NCBI RefSeq assembly: GCF_000422685.1
Contig: NZ_KE383903.1
Span: forward strand, 77,402 to 141,401
Length of the DNA stretch: 64,000 nt
DNA from: Flavobacterium gelidilacus DSM 15343
GTDB taxonomy: Bacteria > Bacteroidota > Bacteroidia > Flavobacteriales > Flavobacteriaceae
Reading direction: 5' to 3'
This document shows positions 54,903-63,611 of the stretch, piece after piece (the first letter of the stretch is position 1; each line of letters opens with the position of its first letter). The notes beneath the pieces were generated by a model. It worked only from the letters and a program-made list of their open reading frames with translations, ran no database searches and was not told the origin of the DNA. Both the position numbers and the translations under genes were made by a program.

Positions 54903-55367
54903 TTATTTCTTAATTATACTATTTGCTCCTTCAAGCCATTTTTCTGGACCACCTGCTACATATCCAGTACTACCTAATGCACTTAAATTAACTTTTCCAT
55001 CGTCTGTTTTTTCAGGATTTACCAACCATATTGTTGGATAACCCCTGACTTGAAAAATTTGCTGCATTTGTTGATTTTGTTGTTTTATTGATTGATCTTG
55101 TGGTGTTCTTCTAGGATAATCTAGTTCAACTAAAATTACATTTTCTTTTGCCCATTTTGTAAACTCATCTTTTTTAAAGACTTCATTTTGCAAACGAATA
55201 CACCAACCGCACCAATCAGAACCAGTAAAAAATAACATTAACGGTTTTTTCTCTTTCATAGAAAGTTCAGAAGCCTTTGCCATATCAGTATGCCATATCA
55301 AATCTTCTTGTGCTTGAACTAAAATTGAAGACAAGGTTACAAAAAGTATGAATAGTATTTTTTTCAT
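54903..55367 (-). CDS. Secreted thioredoxin-like protein 2 (WCGWC)
   Basis: A 154-residue thioredoxin-fold protein with a signal peptide (SSILVQAQ). The active site reads GSDWCGWCIRLQNEVF, a Trp replacing the Pro of WCGPC, which usually shifts the redox potential. The cis-Pro is in VRGYPTIWLVNPEK. It is paired with a WCGPC paralogue downstream, so the two may act on different substrates. A TACTTTTG -7 element lies 23 bp upstream. Confidence 0.9.
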   Translation of the reverse strand: MKKILFILFVTLSSILVQAQEDLIWHTDMAKASELSMKEKKPLMLFFTGSDWCGWCIRLQNEVFKKDEFTKWAKENVILVELDYPRRTPQDQSIKQQNQQMQQIFQVRGYPTIWLVNPEKTDDGKVNLSALGSTGYVAGGPEKWLEGANSIIKK

Positions 55368-55389
55368 TTCAATATATTTTATTTCTATA

Positions 55390-55397
55390 CAAAAGTA
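55390..55397 (-). promoter_or_regulatory. -7 promoter element for the thioredoxin pair
   Basis: The minus strand reads TACTTTTG, a full match to TAnnTTTG, 23 bp before the ATG at 55367. It lies inside a short symmetrical stretch (GTATACTTTTGTATAG). Confidence 0.5.
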
Positions 55398-55424
55398 TAC
55401 AAAGAAGATGCCAAAGTCTGTTTG

Positions 55425-57230
55425 TTATCTAACACCGTGCATTAATTTCTTGATAACTGGAGTCATTAAAATAGATAACGCAGCCATAACTAGAGAGATT
55501 ATAGTTAACATCCAAAAGAAAGAACTTAATCCTGATTCGTTTGCAATTTTATCAATTTTCTCTCCAAACATACCTGCACCTTTCATTCCAATTGCTACAG
55601 CTAAGTACCAAACACCAAACATAAATGCAATCATTCTTGCTGGCACTAATTTACTTACGTAAGACAATCCAACTGGTGAAATACATAATTCTCCCATTGT
55701 ATGGAATAAGTATACTAAAATCAACCAAATCATACTAACTGATGCAGTTTTTGCTCCAGGCTCAATACCTGTAGCTCCAATTGCGACACATGCCATTCCT
55801 AAAGCTAATAATCCCATACCAATTCCATATTTCATATTTGCATTTGGATTGTATTTACTTTCCCACCATTTAGAAAACAATGGTGCTAATGAAATAATGA
55901 ATAATGAATTTAAAGTAGAGAACCATGTTGCTGGAACTTCTGTAATTGCTTCAGTTACTTTATCAATTTTTAACATTTGAAGTGTTGAGTCTGATAGATC
56001 AATAAATCCTGCAGTATAGAAATCTTTCATAAGCATCCAAATTGCGATAGCCCAAATAATGATAAAACTTGAAGCTAATATCATATTTGCGATAGCATAA
56101 GTTTTGAATGTTTGTTTGAATAATAAGTATAATACCCAAGTAATAATTGCTAATGGTACTACTGTAATTAAAGTATTAATAAATAAGAAAAATGTACTCC
56201 AATTTCCTTCTAATACCCTATCTGTATAATCACTTGCAAAAATTGTTAATGAATTTGGTGATTGTTCGAAAATTGCCCAAAAGAAAATCGTTAAAAATGC
56301 AAAGAAAGTAACTGCAATTAATTTTTCTCTTGTGATTTGAGAGTATTTCATTAAACGAGTAACTAGCAAATAAATAAACAACAACAATGCAGTAACAATT
56401 GCTATTGAATTTCCGTTTTCACCTAAGAATCCAAAAACATTAACAGCTCCATTTGAAATTTTTGAAGCTGGGTCATTAATAATCCAAAGCAAACCTAAAG
56501 TTGCACTAACAGCAATAATTCCTAATTCTAATTTAGTAAATGGGTTTCTTGTATCCGTATCTTCTGCTTCTGATTTAGCTTTACTTTCAGCAGTTGGTTT
56601 TAATCCAATATCACCAAAAATATTTTGAGACAACCAAAATTGCAACATTCCGAAGAACATGAAAATCCCAGCTAATCCGAAACCGTAACTCCATCCTACT
56701 TTTTCTCCTAAATAACCACAAAGAAGAATTCCGAAGAAAGCACCTGCATTTACACCCATATAAAATAAAGTATAAGCTCCGTCTTTCTTTTCGGGTCTGT
56801 CTTTGTACATTTCAGAAATAATTGATGTCATATTTGGTTTGAAAAATCCATTTCCAAATACTAACAACACTAAACCTAAATAGATAGAAAATTCGGTTTC
56901 CACAGCCATAGAAGCGTGACCTAAAGTCATCAAAACTGCTCCAACAACAACTGCCCATCTGAAACCAATAATTTTATCAGCAAAATATCCACCTAACATT
57001 GTAGATAAATATACTAAACCAACATACGAACCAAATAATGCTGATGCATTTTCTCTAGTCCATTCCCAACCACCATCTGTAAAAGATGCTGTTAAGAATA
57101 ATATTAAAAGCGAACGCATTCCGTAGAATGAAAAACGCTCCCACATTTCTGTGAAAAACAATACAAATAAACCTGCTGGATGACCTAAAACAGGATTTTT
57201 AAAAAATTGATCCGTTGAATTTTGACTCAT
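55425..57230 (-). CDS. POT-family peptide:proton symporter 1
   Basis: A 601-residue PTR2/POT transporter with about 14 membrane helices. The proton-coupling ExxERF motif is in FFTEMWERFSFYGMRSLLIL, the PTR signature in YTLFYMGVNAGAFFGILLCG, and ELCISPVGLSYVSKLVPARM near helix 10. It imports di- and tripeptides. It is longer than its neighbour because of an extended central loop. It lies 34 bp after the second transporter gene in a peptide-use operon led by an S9 peptidase. Confidence 0.95.
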   Translation of the reverse strand: MSQNSTDQFFKNPVLGHPAGLFVLFFTEMWERFSFYGMRSLLILFLTASFTDGGWEWTRENASALFGSYVGLVYLSTMLGGYFADKIIGFRWAVVVGAVLMTLGHASMAVETEFSIYLGLVLLVFGNGFFKPNMTSIISEMYKDRPEKKDGAYTLFYMGVNAGAFFGILLCGYLGEKVGWSYGFGLAGIFMFFGMLQFWLSQNIFGDIGLKPTAESKAKSEAEDTDTRNPFTKLELGIIAVSATLGLLWIINDPASKISNGAVNVFGFLGENGNSIAIVTALLLFIYLLVTRLMKYSQITREKLIAVTFFAFLTIFFWAIFEQSPNSLTIFASDYTDRVLEGNWSTFFLFINTLITVVPLAIITWVLYLLFKQTFKTYAIANMILASSFIIIWAIAIWMLMKDFYTAGFIDLSDSTLQMLKIDKVTEAITEVPATWFSTLNSLFIISLAPLFSKWWESKYNPNANMKYGIGMGLLALGMACVAIGATGIEPGAKTASVSMIWLILVYLFHTMGELCISPVGLSYVSKLVPARMIAFMFGVWYLAVAIGMKGAGMFGEKIDKIANESGLSSFFWMLTIISLVMAALSILMTPVIKKLMHGVR

Positions 57231-57264
57231 ACTATATAATTGTAAGTTAGTTTTTTATTAATTT

Positions 57265-58809
57265 TTAGTTGTTTAATTCTTTATCAACTCCGTGCATTAA
57301 TTTTTTGATAACTGGAGACAAAGCTAATAAAACAGCTCCAAATCCAATACCTGTGTAGAATAAATATTCAAATAATTTTAAATAACTTTCCTTAGCAACA
57401 TTTAAATCAGGAGCTAAACCATTTGAAGTATCTACTGAGGCAATATTTGCTAATAATGATGCTATAAACTCTGAACTTGCAGTGGCTAAAAACCAAACTC
57501 CCATCATAAATCCAACGATTTTTACTGGAGATAATTTTGTTACTGCTGAAAGTCCAACTGGTGACAAACTTAATTCTCCACAAGTATGTAAAAAATAAGC
57601 TAAAATCAACCAAAATGCTGCTACTTTCCCAACTCCTGAAAGATTGATTCCCATTACTAAAGCTCCAAATCCTAGTCCAACTAATGCAAGAGCTAATGCA
57701 AATTTAACTGCTGTATTTGGGTTATATTTTCCCAATTTAACCCATAGCCAAGCAAAAACTGGTGCTAAAAGTATAATAAATAAGGCATTGAAACTTAAAA
57801 ATTGTCCAGCAGAAATCTCAAATCCAAAGATATGCCTGTCTAAAATTCTATCTGCAAATAAATTCATTGAAGTATAGGCTTGTTCGAATAAAGCCCAAAA
57901 TACAATAGTAAACACGATTAAAATTGTCAGTGCAATTAATTGTTCACGAGCTTTACCGTCTAATTTTGTTACAGCATAGTATACAATGTATAAAAATGAA
58001 ACTCCACCAGCTACTTGTAATGCAATTGAAACGGCATCATGATTTTGAACCATTTGCCAAAATAATAAAGTAGATAAAACACTAACTATATAAATTAACC
58101 ATTCGTTTTTAAGCCCAAATGATCTTTTTTCTAAGAAAGGTTGGTTGGTTGATTCTCCTTTACCCATTAAGAATTTCTTCCCAGAAATAAAAGTAACTAA
58201 CCCGAAGAACATTCCGACACCAGCAGCACCAAATCCGTAACTCCAACCGTAAGATTCTCCTAACCAAACACAAACAATCGTTGCCAAGAAAGAACCCAAG
58301 TTAATTCCCATATAAAACAAGGTGAATCCTGAATCTCTTCGCTTATCTCCTACTGAATATAATTCACCAACCAAAGATGAAATATTTGCTTTTAAGAACC
58401 CAACACCAAGTATAATCATAGCTAGTGAGAAATAAAACACTTGTAGTGCTAAATTATCACGAGTAATTTCTCCTGTAATAGATTGTGTGGCTGCATTTCC
58501 TTCATAAGCCATTCCTAAATGACCTAAAACAAGCATAATTCCTCCAAAAACAATTGCCTTTCTAAAACCTAAATATTTATCTGCAATAAAACCTCCAATA
58601 ACTGGAACTGCATAAACTAATGCTGCATAACTTCCAATTAATAAATTTCCAGTATCATCTGAAAATAAATGGTATTTTGTTAGATAAAAAATTAATAAAG
58701 CTTTCATTCCATAGAACGAAAAACGTTCCCACATTTCTGTAAAGAACAATATAAAAAGAGCTTTTGGATGTCCAAAGAACGTTTGTTCCTCAATAGGTAT
58801 GTTTGTCAT
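57265..58809 (-). CDS. POT-family peptide:proton symporter 2
   Basis: A 514-residue POT transporter. Motifs are FFTEMWERFSFYGMKALLIF (ExxERF), FTLFYMGINLGSFLATIVCV and ELSLSPVGLSAVTKLSPVKI. A paralogue of the following gene, with a shorter middle. It begins 1 bp after the S9 peptidase stop, so the peptidase and transporters are made together: the peptidase releases dipeptides in the periplasm and the symporters import them. Confidence 0.95.
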   Translation of the reverse strand: MTNIPIEEQTFFGHPKALFILFFTEMWERFSFYGMKALLIFYLTKYHLFSDDTGNLLIGSYAALVYAVPVIGGFIADKYLGFRKAIVFGGIMLVLGHLGMAYEGNAATQSITGEITRDNLALQVFYFSLAMIILGVGFLKANISSLVGELYSVGDKRRDSGFTLFYMGINLGSFLATIVCVWLGESYGWSYGFGAAGVGMFFGLVTFISGKKFLMGKGESTNQPFLEKRSFGLKNEWLIYIVSVLSTLLFWQMVQNHDAVSIALQVAGGVSFLYIVYYAVTKLDGKAREQLIALTILIVFTIVFWALFEQAYTSMNLFADRILDRHIFGFEISAGQFLSFNALFIILLAPVFAWLWVKLGKYNPNTAVKFALALALVGLGFGALVMGINLSGVGKVAAFWLILAYFLHTCGELSLSPVGLSAVTKLSPVKIVGFMMGVWFLATASSEFIASLLANIASVDTSNGLAPDLNVAKESYLKLFEYLFYTGIGFGAVLLALSPVIKKLMHGVDKELNN

Positions 58810-58810
58810 A

Positions 58811-60982
58811 TTATAATTTTTCTTGAATAAAATTAGTCATTTTTGTAAACAATTGTAATCTTGTTGCACCACCATAAATTCCGTGGTTTTTGTCTGGATA
58901 AATAGCCCAATCGAATTGTTTGTTGGCTTGTATTAATGCTTCAACCATTTTCATAGTGTTTTGAACGTGTACATTATCATCCGCTGTTCCGTGAATTAAA
59001 AGATAGTTTCCTTTTAATTTTTTAACGTGATTTATTGGTGAATTATCATCATAACCACTTGCGTTTTCTTGTGGCGTTTGCATGTATCTTTCAGTATAAA
59101 TTGAATCATAATATCTCCAACTTGTAACTGGTGCAACAGCAATTGCTGTTTTAAATACATCATTTCCTTTTAAAATACAGTTACTACTCATGAATCCACC
59201 GTAACTCCATCCCCAAATTCCAATTCTTGAAGCATCAACAAAATCATATTTCCCAATTACTTTTGCTGCATCAATTTGATCTTCAACTTCGTATTTACCT
59301 AATTCTTTATAAGTTACTTTTTTGAAATCAGCTCCTTTGAAACCTGTTCCTCTTCCGTCAACACAAACAATAATGTATCCTTTTTGAGCTAACATATAAA
59401 ACCAATAATCATTGTAAGAATTCCAAGAATTATGAACTTCTTGCGAACCTGGTCCAGAATATTGTGTCATAAAAACTGGATATTTTTTTGAAGCGTCAAA
59501 ATCAGCTGGTTTGATTATGTAAGCATTTAGTACATTTCCTTTTTCTGTTTTAAGTGTGAAAAACTCTTTTGGACTAACTCCATATTTTGCTAATTTTTCT
59601 TCAGCTGCTTCGTTTGATAAAATCTTTTTAATTTCTTTTCCAGATTTTGATTCGTTTAAAGTGTAAGAAGGTGCTTGAGTGGCACTTGAAAACGAATTAA
59701 TGTAGTACTCAAAATTTGGACTAAATGTTGCGTCATTTGTTCCTGTTTTTGATGATAGTCTTGTTTTTTCTTTTCCGTCAATTTTAATGGAATAAACATC
59801 TCTATTTATAGAACCATTTTCAACCGATTGATAATAAATGATTCCTGATTTCTCATTAAAACCGTAATAATTTGTCACTTCCCATTTTCCTGAAGTGATT
59901 TGCTTTTTTAGTTTTCCATTTTTATCATAGTGATAAATGTGGTTGAATCCATCTTTTTCTGAAGTCCAAATAAAACTGTTGTCTTTTAAGAACGTTAGGT
60001 TATCAGTAACATCAACATAAGCTTTATCTTTTTCGTTTAAAACAATTGTAGTTTTACCTGAATTCGCATCTACAAAATGTAAATCCAAATTGTTTTGATG
60101 ACGGTTCATGACTTGAACGCTTAGAATATTTGAATCATTCGTCCATTTAATTCTTGGAATATAAAAATCAGTATAATCCCCTAAGTTAATTTTTTGTGAC
60201 TTTCCTGTTTTTAAATCATACATGTATAAGGATACAACAGCATTTTTTTCTCCTGCTTTTGGATATTTAAAAACTTCTTGCGTTGGATATAAGCCTTGGT
60301 TGTACATATCCATTGAAAATTCTGGAACTTCAGATTCATCAAAACGAATGTATGCGATTTTAGTTCCGTTTGCATTCCAATCATAAGCTTTTACAAAAGC
60401 AAATTCTTCTTCATAAACCCAATCCGTAATTCCGTTGATGATAGCATTTTTCTTTCCGTCATTTGTAATTTGCAAATGTGAACCCGAAATTGCATCATAA
60501 ACATATAAGTCATTTTCGAAAGCATAAGCTATTTTAGTTCCATCTGCAGAAAATGTTGGCTCTTGAATTTGTTTTGAAGTAAATTTTGATAATTTTTTTG
60601 TCGAAATATCGTACACAAAATAATCAGCAGTGAATGAATGCCTAAAAATTGGAGCCGAATTTGAAGCAATAAGTATCTTTTTTTCATCTTTATCAAATGT
60701 ATAACTATCTATTGAAGTCAATTCTGGAAAATCTTTTGAGTCAATTAAAGTTGAAACTTTTTCTAAAGAGGCAAAATCATATAAGTCGATTTGTGTACTT
60801 CTTGATGTTCTGTTAAAATCTAATACGGTGTATTGATTTGTGTTCTTCATAGCTTGGAGTTCGTCCATGCTTTGCGTTCTAAATGCTCCTGACCAAATCT
60901 CTTCTAAAGTGATTTTTTGTTGAGCAACAATTGATAATGAAGTAAATAAGAATAAAACTCCGAATATAATTTTTCTTGTCAT
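58811..60982 (-). CDS. S9 family dipeptidyl peptidase (DPP IV-like)
   Basis: A 723-residue secreted prolyl-oligopeptidase-family enzyme with a signal peptide (TSLSIVAQ). The N-terminal two-thirds form a beta-propeller (DPP IV N-terminal domain), including VYEEEFAFVKAYDWNANGTK, where the Glu pair binds the peptide N terminus. The C-terminal hydrolase has the nucleophile in GIWGWSYGGFMSSN, Asp in GTADDNVHVQN and His in PDKNHGIYGG. It removes N-terminal dipeptides. The gene heads the operon with two peptide symporters. Confidence 0.95.
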   Translation of the reverse strand: MTRKIIFGVLFLFTSLSIVAQQKITLEEIWSGAFRTQSMDELQAMKNTNQYTVLDFNRTSRSTQIDLYDFASLEKVSTLIDSKDFPELTSIDSYTFDKDEKKILIASNSAPIFRHSFTADYFVYDISTKKLSKFTSKQIQEPTFSADGTKIAYAFENDLYVYDAISGSHLQITNDGKKNAIINGITDWVYEEEFAFVKAYDWNANGTKIAYIRFDESEVPEFSMDMYNQGLYPTQEVFKYPKAGEKNAVVSLYMYDLKTGKSQKINLGDYTDFYIPRIKWTNDSNILSVQVMNRHQNNLDLHFVDANSGKTTIVLNEKDKAYVDVTDNLTFLKDNSFIWTSEKDGFNHIYHYDKNGKLKKQITSGKWEVTNYYGFNEKSGIIYYQSVENGSINRDVYSIKIDGKEKTRLSSKTGTNDATFSPNFEYYINSFSSATQAPSYTLNESKSGKEIKKILSNEAAEEKLAKYGVSPKEFFTLKTEKGNVLNAYIIKPADFDASKKYPVFMTQYSGPGSQEVHNSWNSYNDYWFYMLAQKGYIIVCVDGRGTGFKGADFKKVTYKELGKYEVEDQIDAAKVIGKYDFVDASRIGIWGWSYGGFMSSNCILKGNDVFKTAIAVAPVTSWRYYDSIYTERYMQTPQENASGYDDNSPINHVKKLKGNYLLIHGTADDNVHVQNTMKMVEALIQANKQFDWAIYPDKNHGIYGGATRLQLFTKMTNFIQEKL

Positions 60983-61066
60983 AATAGTGTAAGGTAAAAA
61001 ACTTTCAATTTTACTAAAAATTATCGAGAAAACCTTGCTTTTTATGATATATTCACAAAAAAAAGG

Positions 61067-61099
61067 TTGTTAAAATATGTTCTATCTTGCTTATCTTTG
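61067..61099 (+). promoter_or_regulatory. Promoter of the HMG-CoA reductase gene
   Basis: TTG (61067-61069) and TATCTTTG (61092-61099) with a 22-bp spacer, a full Bacteroidetes promoter pattern 15 bp before the ATG. Confidence 0.7.
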
Positions 61100-61114
61100 T
61101 AAAAAAAATACACA

Positions 61115-62428
61115 ATGCTTCAAAATAAAGGCTTCTCTAAACTTACCAAAGAAGAAAAAATAAATTGGATTACAACCACTTACTTTTCAAATCCTGAAGA
61201 GGCTGAAAAATTAGTTAAGCAATATTGGAATTCTGATGACCAACTACAAAAGTTACATGATGAATTTATTGAAAATACTTTAACTAACTTTTATTTACCA
61301 CTTGGAGTTGCTCCAAATTTTGTCATTAATGATAGAGCTTATACAATTCCTATGGCAATTGAAGAAAGTTCGGTTGTTGCTGCAGCAAGTAAATCAGCAA
61401 AATTCTGGGCAGCGCGTGGTGGATTTAAAGCAACAGTTTTAGGAACTGAAAAAATTGGTCAAGTTCACTTTTCATATTCGGGTTCTTTTGAGAAATTAAA
61501 AGTGTTTTTTAACGAAAAAAAAACGTCTTTTTATGAAGACACAGCTTCTATCACGAAAAACATGGAGAAACGTGGTGGTGGAATTTTAGATATAAAATTA
61601 GTTAATAAAACAGATAAATTAGAAAATTACTATCAATTGCATGCTACTTTTGATACGAAAGATAGTATGGGTGCAAATTTCATCAACTCTTGTCTAGAGC
61701 AATTTGCTAAAACTTTGGAAAGAGAAGCTGCTTCGTATGAAGAATTTTCTGAGACTGATAAGCAAATTCAAATCATCATGTGTATTTTGAGCAATTTTGT
61801 TCCGAATTGCGTGGTTAGAGCCGAAGTTTCTTGTAAAGTTGAAGAGTTAAATGAAGACACCGAAATTAATCCTAAAGAATTTGCTGAAAAGTTTGTAAAA
61901 GCAGTTAAAATTGCAGAAATCGAACCATACAGAGCTGTGACTCACAACAAAGGCATCATGAATGGAATTGATGCTGTAGTTTTAGCTACAGGAAATGATT
62001 TTAGAGCAGTAGAGGCTGGTGCACACGCATACGCAAGCAGAAATGGAAGCTATTCAAGTTTATCGCATGCTTCTATTGAAAATGGAGTTTTTAAATTTTG
62101 GTTGGATATTCCGTTAGCGTTAGGAACTGTTGGTGGATTAACAAGCTTACATCCTTTAGTTAAATTTTCTTTGGAAATGTTAGGAAAACCTTCTGCTCAA
62201 GATTTAATGAAAATTGTTGCAGTGACAGGTTTAGCTCAAAATTTTGCTGCTTTACGTTCGTTAACAACAACTGGAATTCAAAAAGGACACATGAAAATGC
62301 ATATTCATAATATTTTGAATCAATTTCAAGCAACTAAAGAAGAAAAGGAAAAAGTTATTGCTTATTTTAACGATACAACAGCTTCTCATAGTTTGGTTGT
62401 GGATTATTTGGAAATGATTAGAAAGTAA
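61115..62428 (+). CDS. Class II hydroxymethylglutaryl-CoA reductase
   Basis: A 437-residue HMG-CoA reductase of the bacterial class II type. Catalytic residues are visible: Glu53 in ENTLTNFYLPLGVAPNF, Lys in THNKGIMNGIDAVVLATG, Asp in TGNDFRAVEAGAHAYAS, and a late His in GIQKGHMKMHIHNIL. It catalyses HMG-CoA/mevalonate conversion. In Flavobacteriia the enzyme serves the mevalonate route to isoprenoids, which fits the GHMP kinase gene next door. No N-terminal membrane domain is present. Confidence 0.93.
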   Translation: MLQNKGFSKLTKEEKINWITTTYFSNPEEAEKLVKQYWNSDDQLQKLHDEFIENTLTNFYLPLGVAPNFVINDRAYTIPMAIEESSVVAAASKSAKFWAARGGFKATVLGTEKIGQVHFSYSGSFEKLKVFFNEKKTSFYEDTASITKNMEKRGGGILDIKLVNKTDKLENYYQLHATFDTKDSMGANFINSCLEQFAKTLEREAASYEEFSETDKQIQIIMCILSNFVPNCVVRAEVSCKVEELNEDTEINPKEFAEKFVKAVKIAEIEPYRAVTHNKGIMNGIDAVVLATGNDFRAVEAGAHAYASRNGSYSSLSHASIENGVFKFWLDIPLALGTVGGLTSLHPLVKFSLEMLGKPSAQDLMKIVAVTGLAQNFAALRSLTTTGIQKGHMKMHIHNILNQFQATKEEKEKVIAYFNDTTASHSLVVDYLEMIRK

Positions 62429-62495
62429 AAAGTTAACACGAATTTCAAGAATTATCACTAATTAATTCTTTTGAAATAAAGTGTTTTAAATAAAT

Positions 62496-62626
62496 ATAGT
62501 TTTAGCATGATGAGATGCTGAAACGAGTTCAATTAAAATTTAGTTTTAGTTTCGTGAGATGCTGAAACGAGTTCAGTTAAAAATAGTTTTAGTTTCGTGA
62601 GATGCTGAAACGAGTTCAGCATAAAA
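62496..62626. repeat. Three tandem ~44-bp REP-like units before the GHMP kinase gene
   Basis: Three units with cores GAGATGCTGAAACGAGTTCA at 62512, 62556 and 62599 (spacing 44 and 43 bp), each led by AGTTTTAG. Only the last is a full palindrome: ATGCTGAA, 5-base loop, TTCAGCAT (62602-62622); the other right arms have decayed (TTCAAT, TTCAGT). Such sequences are common intergenic repeats in Bacteroidetes. The last unit ends 3 bp before the next ATG and, read as protein, gives a false MLKRVQH extension. Confidence 0.85.
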
Positions 62627-63540
62627 TGAAAAAAGAGACTTATTATAGCAACGGAAAATTATTGTTAACTGGAGAGTATTTGGTTCTTAATGGGGCAAAG
62701 TCTCTAGCTGTTCCAACAAAATTTGGTCAAGATTTGGAAGTCATTCCTAGTTTTGGGGAAAAAATAATTTGGAAAAGTTATGATTCAGATGGAAGTATTT
62801 GGTTTGAAGACGAAATTCTTTTTGATGCTATACTTGAGAAAACTTCTTTCATTGAAAATAAGGTCAAGACCACTTTAGTCGAAATTTTACACCATGCTTA
62901 TTTATTGAATCCTGATTTTATTTCAAAAGCAGAAGGCTATACAATTGAAACTAAATTATCATTTCCTAGATTATGGGGTTTAGGCACTTCGTCTACGTTA
63001 ATAAATAATTTAGGACAATGGTTGTCAATTGACGCATTTGAGTTGCTTACAAACAGTTTTGGAGGCAGTGGTTATGATATTGCTTGTGCACAAAACAACC
63101 AAGCAATTATTTATCATTTGGAAAATGAAAAACCTTTTTTTGAAACTGTTTCATTTAATCCAGAATTTAAAGAACATATTTATTTTGTCTATTTGAATAA
63201 AAAACAAAGTAGCAAATCAGCCATTAATAATTATTTGAACAAACAGTTTTCTTTAGAAAAAGTAAAAATTAAGATTGATAAAATTACAGCATTTGTTTCT
63301 GAAACGAATAATATTGATGATTTTATGTCTGCATTAGAAAAGCATGAAATATTATTGAGTGATGTTTTAGAACAACTTACTGTAAAAGAATCTTTATTCC
63401 CAGATTTTAAGGGAACTGTAAAAAGTTTAGGTGCTTGGGGAGGAGATTTTGTGATGGTTGTTTCAAAAGAAAATCCTTTATTTTATTTTAATAAAAAAGG
63501 ATATGATACTATTTTGAAGTATGAAGAGATGATTTTGTGA
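62626..63540 (+). CDS. GYDIA-type GHMP kinase (mevalonate pathway)
   Basis: 304 residues from the ATG at 62626. An in-frame ATG at 62602 lies in the REP-like repeat and adds only repeat-coded residues, so it is rejected. The GHMP fold shows GKLLLTGEYLVLNGAKSLAV at the start, the ATP loop FPRLWGLGTSSTLINNLGQW and the name-giving GGSGYDIACAQNNQAIIY. Flavobacterial GYDIA kinases are thought to phosphorylate a mevalonate-pathway intermediate. Its place beside HMG-CoA reductase supports this; the exact substrate is not shown. A terminator follows. Confidence 0.88.
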   Translation: MKKETYYSNGKLLLTGEYLVLNGAKSLAVPTKFGQDLEVIPSFGEKIIWKSYDSDGSIWFEDEILFDAILEKTSFIENKVKTTLVEILHHAYLLNPDFISKAEGYTIETKLSFPRLWGLGTSSTLINNLGQWLSIDAFELLTNSFGGSGYDIACAQNNQAIIYHLENEKPFFETVSFNPEFKEHIYFVYLNKKQSSKSAINNYLNKQFSLEKVKIKIDKITAFVSETNNIDDFMSALEKHEILLSDVLEQLTVKESLFPDFKGTVKSLGAWGGDFVMVVSKENPLFYFNKKGYDTILKYEEMIL

Positions 63541-63560
63541 TTCAAACTACTTAAAACAAA

Positions 63561-63592
63561 AAAAATCCCGAACAAATTGCTCGGGATTTTTT
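63561..63592. terminator. Bidirectional terminator between GHMP kinase and ppiD
   Basis: AAAAATCCCGA, a 9-base loop, TCGGGATTTTTT, flanked by A and T runs. It separates converging genes. Confidence 0.93.
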
Positions 63593-63611
63593 ATATGATA
63601 ATGAATTCTTC

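Noticed and set aside
62602-62625. Kinase N-terminal extension MLKRVQHK
   Set aside because: The bases belong to the tandem palindromic repeat; the kinase fold begins after the ATG at 62626.
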